DNA of 23,795 nucleotides. Origin: Welwitschia mirabilis (Eukaryota > Gnetophyta > Gnetopsida > Welwitschiales). Made by a program: the position numbers and the translations under genes. Where the stretch lies: assembly GCA_051453625.1 (NCBI GenBank), contig JBOZIK010000001.1, forward strand, positions 227,213,218 to 227,237,012, written 5' to 3'. This document shows, one piece after another, positions 18,322-23,795 of this stretch (position 1 is the stretch's first letter; the number at the start of each line of letters is the position of its first letter). The notes below the pieces were generated by a model. The model saw nothing but the letters and a program-made list of their open reading frames with translations, was not told where the DNA came from and did not search any database.

Positions 18322-20338
18322 TCCTTCAAGCAACCTTTTGATAGTCCCTTAGTAAAAAGTTGATAAAAAATGACTAACATGAAAACATTTATAAGAAAAA
18401 TATTCAAGGATTAAGTAAAAATGTTGAAATTTTTTATTAAATTTTTAAAAAAAGATTGCAAATGCCATACCTCTAATAAAAGTTGAACTTTGTCCTCAGA
18501 GTTTGAAAAGATAGCAAATTTTGATGCAGAGTTTGAGAACAAGTTAATGCAAAATTGGAAGAAATACCTTTCATTACATGCATTTTATTAAAACTAGAAA
18601 AAAGGAAAAAGTGCAAGGCAATGCCAGCTAAGATACAATGGAAAGAAAAAAGAAAAGACTAATTAATGGAATGTTTAGTAGGAAATGATGATGTGAATGG
18701 GATGAAAAATGACACTGCATATGAAAACTCAATCAGTCTACTTATAAATAAAGAAATAAATTAATTAAGTTAATGGTATTTTTTATTGAAGCTTTAATAA
18801 ATTTAATTTTATTTTGTCAATCAAAACGCCATTCAAGTAAGGTATCAACTAATTAAACACTTGAAAATCTAAGTTAGTAGCAAAATCTCAAGTACACTTG
18901 TTAAAAAAAGTAAATCACAAGAAAATATCCAATACCCATCTTTTTCTTTCCAATTTCTAACTTTCCATAGTTATGTGCACCTTTGTTTCAAACATTGTGA
19001 TCTTACTAAGCATCTATTATTATGGAATTTCTTCTAATAGAGTTAAGCATGTTGTTCTTAAAGAATTTAGTGCTACATTACTAGCAATCGTCTATAGCCC
19101 TGATGCAGCTGAATGTGCCATAAAATAGATCATAAGAGCTACATTACCTACAAGCATCCATAGTTCCAATGCAGTTAGCTAAACCCAGTAAAATTATTTT
19201 GAGAGAAAAAAAAAGGTGCTTTTGGAGAAGACATGTTATTTTTTTCTTTTGTTTCTTCTTCTCATATACATTTTTTTTATACACATAAAAGGGGTCATTG
19301 ACTGATAAGCCTAATTAAGAAATGCTCTTATTCCCATAAATGGTTGAAAACAAAAAATATAATCATGAAATTAGATTTCACCTTTTCATCCCTTTATTTT
19401 TCCAACATTGAAGACCTCAAGTGAAAGCTAACCTTAATACCATAACTCAAAATAAGTATGACTTCCTCTTGAAAGTGGAGTTAGTCTCTACCGAAATTGG
19501 CAGTAATAAAAAGATCATCTATTATTGGATTAATTGTTAAAGGCCATTAACCTGGGTCATTAAGTCTTAGAAACTCAATAAGTATATGGAATGGGATGAT
19601 GGTCAATTAGCCTTATGAAATAAAGACAACATGGAAGGAATGGATCATGACGTTTAAGGCGTTGATGGCTTATTATATGAAATGGATGGAATTTTGGATT
19701 TCCTAAGTGGAATGGCTTAAAATGATGGTTAAGAATTGGTAGTGCTTGGGTGGTCCCATGAGAGAGATGTTAGACATTAATTGTATAATGCAAGGACCTA
19801 CCCATCCTATGTCTAAGCTAAAAGAAAAATCTCATCTAAAGTTATGCAATGAATATAAAATTTTTAAAGTAAAGTGTTTTCAAAGGTTGTGTACAGATCA
19901 AGGATTAAGATCATGAAGGCTTTATGGCTTAAGAGTGTAATTGCTATGGTCAGATGAGGTGTGATAAATTGAGAGAGAATCCATATAAATTTTTATGCAT
20001 AATTCTATGAATTGGAGAGAACACCAATATAAGTAATAAAGTTTATATGTTTAAGATCTAAAATTATCCATCCTTTAGCTTATTTTTTATTTCTTAACAA
20101 TTCTTGTAAGACATCATCTTGATGGAAAGACGAAGGTAATTTGAAGACCACTAGTGTTTATTCATTAAAGCTTGAATCTTGCTTAAAATATAATGATGAA
20201 ATAGAAACATTTGGCTCATAAAGTTATTGAGAAGAAGGCAAAGGTTCTACATAAAATGGATCTTGTAGGGGTTCTTCTTTGATGTTCTTCTTCTCATAAA
20301 GGTTACTAAAAGACTCATCCTCAAATGTATAACTCTCC
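18322..20338. other. AT-rich intergenic, no gene recognised
   Basis: No coding region, RNA gene or well-defined element. Two diverged copies of a roughly 65-bp stretch follow each other at about 19070-19180; both contain GCTACATTAC, then ATAG and GATGCAG/AATGCAG. They look like an old tandem duplication. Confidence 0.4.
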
Positions 20339-20560
20339 CACTATAAAAAATTGACTTTTAATGATGATTGTTAATGATGGTTTTTTATTGCCATTAATTT
20401 AATGATTACTTTTTAGATTTATGATAGTGTAAAGTAGTCATAAATTATACAAAAACTGATAATAGTTTTTAATCATTACTAAAGTATACTACAATGATAG
20501 CTAAAAACTATCATTAAAGTTGAATATAATAATGGTTAGAAACACTCATGAAAGTATTGG
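20339..20560 (+). mobile_element. Possible CACTA-type transposon end
   Basis: CACTATAAAAAA at 20339 resembles the CACTACAAGAAAA-type termini of plant CACTA transposons. The next 200 bases carry repeated short motifs in both orientations (TTAATGATG, AATGATGGTTTTT, AAAAACTATCATTAAAGT), as in CACTA subterminal regions. I found no matching inverted end (TTTTTTATAGTG) at a sensible distance: the TTTATAGTG at 22019-22027 lies inside an unrelated repeat. This may be a truncated end or a MITE-like relic. Confidence 0.25.
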
Positions 20561-20741
20561 GTTTAAAAATAAAATGGGATAGGAATAAGGAAGTAAGTGG
20601 GAAATAAGAAAAGGAAAAACAAAGGTGAGAAGAGAAAGGAGGGAAATGTAGAGAAGGATGAAATCCTAGTTCCCCTAGTTGAACTTACATTCCTATGCTT
20701 GGGTTTTAGCTATGATCTGATTGTAGTTTTGAATCTTTTAT

Positions 20742-20939
20742 CTACCTAAACATGCTTCCTTGCATCACTCTCATTAAGATCCACTTACTTGTCGTCTTGT
20801 GAAAATCCTTGAGGTGCACAAGATCACAGATCTTGTTTGTTCTTTCTAAACCATTGATAGTGATTTTGATCTGAAAGATGTGGGAATAATGCTTGCATTC
20901 ATCTTTCCACTTGTCTATATTTGCATCTTTAATTGGCAT
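20742..20939 (-). pseudogene. Unassigned exon-like ORF
   Basis: A 65-residue frame starting at an ATG at 20939 is charged and evenly composed, unlike the chance AT-rich frames nearby: MPIKDANIDKWKDECKHYSH, then IKITINGLERTNKICDLVHL. It ends MFR at the stop, where the DNA reads GTTTAG|GTAGAT, a possible splice donor just before the TAG. Upstream in-frame TAA codons mean the ATG would be the start. No family is recognised. It could be a captured gene fragment or chance. Confidence 0.2.
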
Positions 20940-21039
20940 TAAGTTATTTGATTTTTATTATTTTGTTCCTTTGTTTGAATGTAAAACCTTACAGGTTAGG
21001 CATAACTTCTTTCTTAGAGAATGTTAGAGATGTTGCAGA

Positions 21040-21790
21040 TTAGCTTAAGAATGATTTAAAAGGAATTTGGATTCCATACCATTTCATGGCAAGTAGCATG
21101 TATCTTAATCCTGAGCAACAAAGGCTTAAAGTCCACTACAATAAATCTGGTATACTCTTTGCTACCTTTTCTTGGGACTTAAATGAGAAGGATCTTCACG
21201 ATGTCAGTTAACCAAAACCTTCTTTTAAAAATTTTGTATTTTAGAGTTTCCATGCCAATAAGATGGGTAACACCCCTCTTCTTATGATGCAAGTACTTCT
21301 TATAACTCTAATTAAGTGCTTAGTACTCTTGCTTTGACTATTTCTATTATTTCATCTAATAATAACATCGTCTCCAAATCTATGTGTGCTTGTAATGAGT
21401 GATATGTATTCTTTTTCAATGCCCACAATAATTTTGATATTTGACCTAACACTGAGTGTGATGAAATCTCATCTCTGGAATCCCCTCAGCTAATTTATGT
21501 AGTTCAGTAACATGAAGCCAAAGTTACAAAACATCAATTATTAAGACTTTAGAAACGTTATCATAAAGCTTGCCAATTTTTATACTATACAAATGACGAA
21601 TGAATATTTTTTATTTTAAGTTTATAACTAAGTATTTTCAAAAGCATTGGGAAGGATCAAAATGATCTACTTTGTTATGTTGGTATAGGGATGAAGCTTC
21701 CAAATTTAAACATTACCTGATGCCCTTTTTCACAGGAATACAATGTAGAATTCATCATAGATTATTTTTGGCTTATCATCAACCTAGTAC
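21040..21790 (+). pseudogene. Unassigned decayed coding stretch
   Basis: The + frames hold scattered protein-like pieces separated by stops and shifts: MASSMYLNPEQQRLKVHYNK followed by FATFSWDLNEKDLHD (about 21087-21209), and KYFQKHWEGSK with WYRDEASKFKHYLMPFFTGI (about 21630-21740). The order and spacing suggest one old coding region, perhaps from a transposon, but I cannot name it. Confidence 0.2.
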
Positions 21791-22111
21791 ATCACAAAGT
21801 ATTTTCTTAGCTTAGACTCAACTGATAGGATCGAGAACCCTAGAGGGAGGGGTGAATAGGTTCTTTCAAAACTTTAGCACAAATCTAAAATATTTCTATC
21901 TAAATCACAGCTTGCATATGAAAATAACTAAATTAAGAATGTGCATACAATAATGAAAAAATCAAAGTAAAGAATTAAAAATAAAATGCACAAGTTACCA
22001 ATTTTGATGCACACCAAATTTATAGTGGTTCAGGAATTCCCCTACTCCATTCTTGACGATCAACTTCTCTCAAGCTCGATCTCGAATATTTGTTACTCTG
22101 TAGGTTTTCCA

Positions 22112-22268
22112 GGTTCATCTGTAACCCTTACAAGTGGGCTTTTATAGGCTAAGTCTCAACCTTTACAATGGAATTTTTCAGACTAAGTCTCAACCTTTGG
22201 AACAAACTTTTATAGGCTAAGTCTCAACCTTTGCATCAGACTTTTACAGGCTAAGTCTCAACCTTTGA
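22112..22268. repeat. 34-bp tandem repeat, about 4.6 copies
   Basis: Units starting GGCTAAGTCTCAACCTTT or GACTAAGTCTCAACCTTT begin at 22147, 22181, 22215 and 22249, exactly 34 bases apart. Each is joined by a more variable part ending TTTTATA, TTTTACA or TTTTTCA. A degenerate 35-base copy precedes them (from 22112), and a part copy ends near 22268. Confidence 0.93.
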
Positions 22269-22636
22269 AAGCAATGGATGCGATGTAGTGATGCCTTGAT
22301 TGCTCAGATATCACACGTTTTGTAGCAGTGCAATGAATGGAGCTCTTCTCTAATAGATCATAATGATGAAGCTCTTAGATCTAATTTTCAATAAAGCTCT
22401 TATGTCAATAATAGATCTCCTTAATTAGATGTGAAGTAATACAATGATACACCAATGAAAGTACACCTTGATCTTTTAGATCTACGATGATTATGCCAAA
22501 TAAGAACAGTGCCAAAAAGATTTCTAGGTCAACAATAACATAGCTATTTATAATAGAGGGCTAATAGGATTTATTACAAATGAATTGCTATAAACAGCTA
22601 GAAAATGGCTAGTTAACGACTAGGAAATAAATACAT

Positions 22637-23040
22637 AATGTTTAGAAAATTTTCTTTTCCATGTCGTCCTGTCGACCCCATAAAAATTTGTTCAACACCA
22701 TGTGGTGCCGTGAATTACTCAGGTTGCCTGAGAGAGGAATTTGGTCGCCCTAGGTTTTTACATCTCCAAGTTTGGTCGACCCCACTCTGGTCGACCCCAT
22801 CCTGGGTTTGGTCAACTCCTTACTTCTCGATCTGAATCTATTGCCTATTAGTCCCTCAAATATGGTAGACTCCATAAAAATCTAGTAAATTCCTTTTTAT
22901 TCGGTTCAGGGATACTGACTTTCAAGTTATAGGTCCAGTCAACCCCATCAGAATCCCATCGACCCCTCTGGGTTTAGTCCATTTTACTTGTGATAGCTTC
23001 AGGTATGGTCGATCCTTTAGGATCCAGTCAATCTTCATTG
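22637..23040. repeat. Degenerate GGTCGACCCC-rich repeat patch
   Basis: GTCGAC occurs intact at 22671, 22775 and 22790, the last two 15 bases apart. Changed versions appear in the same TGGTCGACCCCAT-like setting further on: GTCAAC, GTAGAC, GTCAAC, ATCGAC, GTCGAT and GTCAAT. Most changes are at the CpG and are C-to-T or G-to-A, so the patch probably began as a more regular array and decayed by loss of methylated CpG. Confidence 0.6.
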
Positions 23041-23208
23041 AAGGGTAAATTATCTCAGTAGGTTTTTAGTACATATTTTGGTCCAATTCTTCCAACTTGT
23101 AAAACTCGACCTCATCTTTACAAAATACATAACATTTGCATTACACAAGAGATATTAGTTTGACATTAATTGGCAAGTATAATCTAATAACATTAAATGT
23201 CTAACTTT

Positions 23209-23250
23209 GCAAAAATATTTAGAATGACCAAATCTACCACAAAAATTGCA
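23209..23250 (-). other. CCHC zinc knuckle coding segment of copia gag
   Basis: The - strand codes for CNFCGRFGHSKYFC, an exact CX2CX4HX4C nucleic-acid-binding knuckle of retroviral-type gag. It is preceded by TTKYVPNLL and lies in the position of the second knuckle found in SIRE-like copia gag proteins. Confidence 0.85.
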
Positions 23251-23371
23251 TAAAAGATTTGGAACATACTTAGTTGTTTGGTTTACCTATTTTAATGATA
23301 TTTGTGAATTAAAACCAATACCTGATTTATCTCCATTCATCTTTATTACTCCAAGCATATGTTCCAATTTA

Positions 23372-23513
23372 NNNNNNNNNNNNNNNNNNNNNNNNNNNNN
23401 NNNNNNNNNNNNNNNNNNNNNNNNNNNNNNNNNNNNNNNNNNNNNNNNNNNNNNNNNNNNNNNNNNNNNNNNNNNNNNNNNNNNNNNNNNNNNNNNNNNN
23501 NNNNNNNNNNNNN
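23372..23513. other. Assembly gap (142 N)
   Basis: A run of 142 undetermined bases inside the copia gag fragment. Open frames drawn across it have no meaning. Confidence 1.
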
Positions 23514-23795
23514 ACTCATTGATTCTCTTAGCGAGCGTCTCACACTCTTCATACAGTTCTTAGCATGTGTCTTCTAGTTCATCTTCTTCTTCATCAATCA
23601 TATCTAAATCATCCGATATTGAAGTACTGGGTATATTTTTGAGTGATGGTACTAGAGTTATGAAAGATAACCATCTATCTCTGTCTAATCCATTATCTGA
23701 GTAGTTTTCCTCATCTTCATCATTTTCATTATCCCAAGTTGCCATGAATGAAGAGTTTCTAAACTTCTTGTTCTCTCTCCTCGTGTTGGAACATT

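Larger units (their letters stand above)
21836..23045 (-). mobile_element. LTR/UTR-like block of a copia-type element
   Basis: The left edge carries GAACCCTAGAGGGAGGGGTG followed by AATAGG, a motif I remember as recurring in copia-derived repeats of many plants. TTTATAGTGGTTCAGG (22019-22034) is another such recurring motif. Between them and the copia gag to the right lie a 34-bp tandem array and a GTCGAC-rich patch. No coding capacity is seen. It may be the 3' part of the same - strand element as the gag fragment, with pol deleted, or a separate insertion. Confidence 0.4.
23100..23795 (-). mobile_element. Ty1/copia gag fragment, interrupted by an assembly gap
   Basis: On the - strand, 23745-23560 reads MATWDNENDEDEENYSDNGL, then SISDDLDMIDEEEDELEDTC. 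This is the acidic stretch that follows the first zinc knuckle in SIRE/Maximus-like copia gag (family: ALMATWSDSDxSxDE). After its stop, ELYEECETLAKRINE matches the following coiled-coil region, which then runs into the gap. Past the gap come DKSGIGFNSQISLK, a perfect CCHC knuckle (23209-23250) and TSWKNWTKI, which resembles the repeated IWVPK region. In-frame stops show a dead copy. The left edge of the window (first knuckle and N-terminus) is cut off by the window end at 23795. Confidence 0.7.

Noticed and set aside
22019-22027. TTTATAGTG as the partner end of the CACTA-like terminus at 20339
   Set aside because: It matches only the last 9 bases, and it is part of a motif (TTTATAGTGGTTC) I know from copia-derived repeats, so the pairing is probably coincidental.
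23246-23577. ORFs drawn through the run of N
   Set aside because: Undetermined bases cannot support a reading frame.
1-23795. CRISPR array, bacterial operons, tRNA or rRNA genes
   Set aside because: There are no regularly spaced repeats with unique spacers, no intact cloverleaf that I can fold, no rRNA-like blocks, and the gene content is that of a plant nucleus.

Overview
The window reads as nuclear DNA from a seed plant, probably one with a large, repeat-rich genome. A gymnosperm is plausible, but nothing here proves it. The evidence is one plant-type gene with a spliced leader, surrounded by AT-rich DNA filled with old, mutated copies of plant retrotransposons (Ty3/gypsy, Ty1/copia, LINE, probable SINE), plus a 142-base run of N (23372-23513).

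The only intact gene is on the + strand at 6782-8752. It encodes a 656-residue ubiquitin-like-domain phosphatidylinositol 4-kinase gamma (PI4K gamma / UbDK family), closest in remembered layout to Arabidopsis PI4K gamma 4/7. A TATA box (6073-6078), a pyrimidine-rich leader, a small upstream ORF (6186-6206) and a probable leader intron (6242-6647) precede it. The apparent longer ORF begins at a TTG (6704); the first usable ATG is at 6782. To its left, on the opposite strand, a short ORF with a secretory-signal-like N-terminus (5730-5876) could be a divergent small gene, but this is weak.

Left arm (1-5640): mostly featureless AT-rich sequence. It holds an LTR-like promoter stretch (about 1683-2350), an unassigned decayed coding stretch (about 3682-4032) and a probable tRNA-derived SINE on the - strand (about 4908-5140, with B box, approximate A box and A-rich tail).

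Right arm (9250-23795): a transposon graveyard. In order: the end of a gypsy pol (RNase H to integrase, about 10336-11640, +); a LINE reverse transcriptase remnant (about 13000-14060, +); an almost complete non-autonomous gypsy LTR element on the - strand (about 14171-18321) with two 1.3-1.4 kb LTRs, a recognisable primer binding site, LTR promoters and a gag-only interior; a CACTA-like terminal sequence (20339); an LTR-like block with a 34-bp tandem repeat and a GTCGAC-rich patch (21836-23045, -); and a copia gag with a perfect CCHC zinc knuckle (23100-23795, -).

The retroelements do not cooperate with the kinase gene; they are independent insertions. I found no tRNA, rRNA or CRISPR, and no convincing new multi-gene system. 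The points most worth checking are the gag-only LTR element with its conserved E-box promoter layout, the leader-intron/uORF arrangement of the kinase gene, and the possible divergent small secreted peptide.
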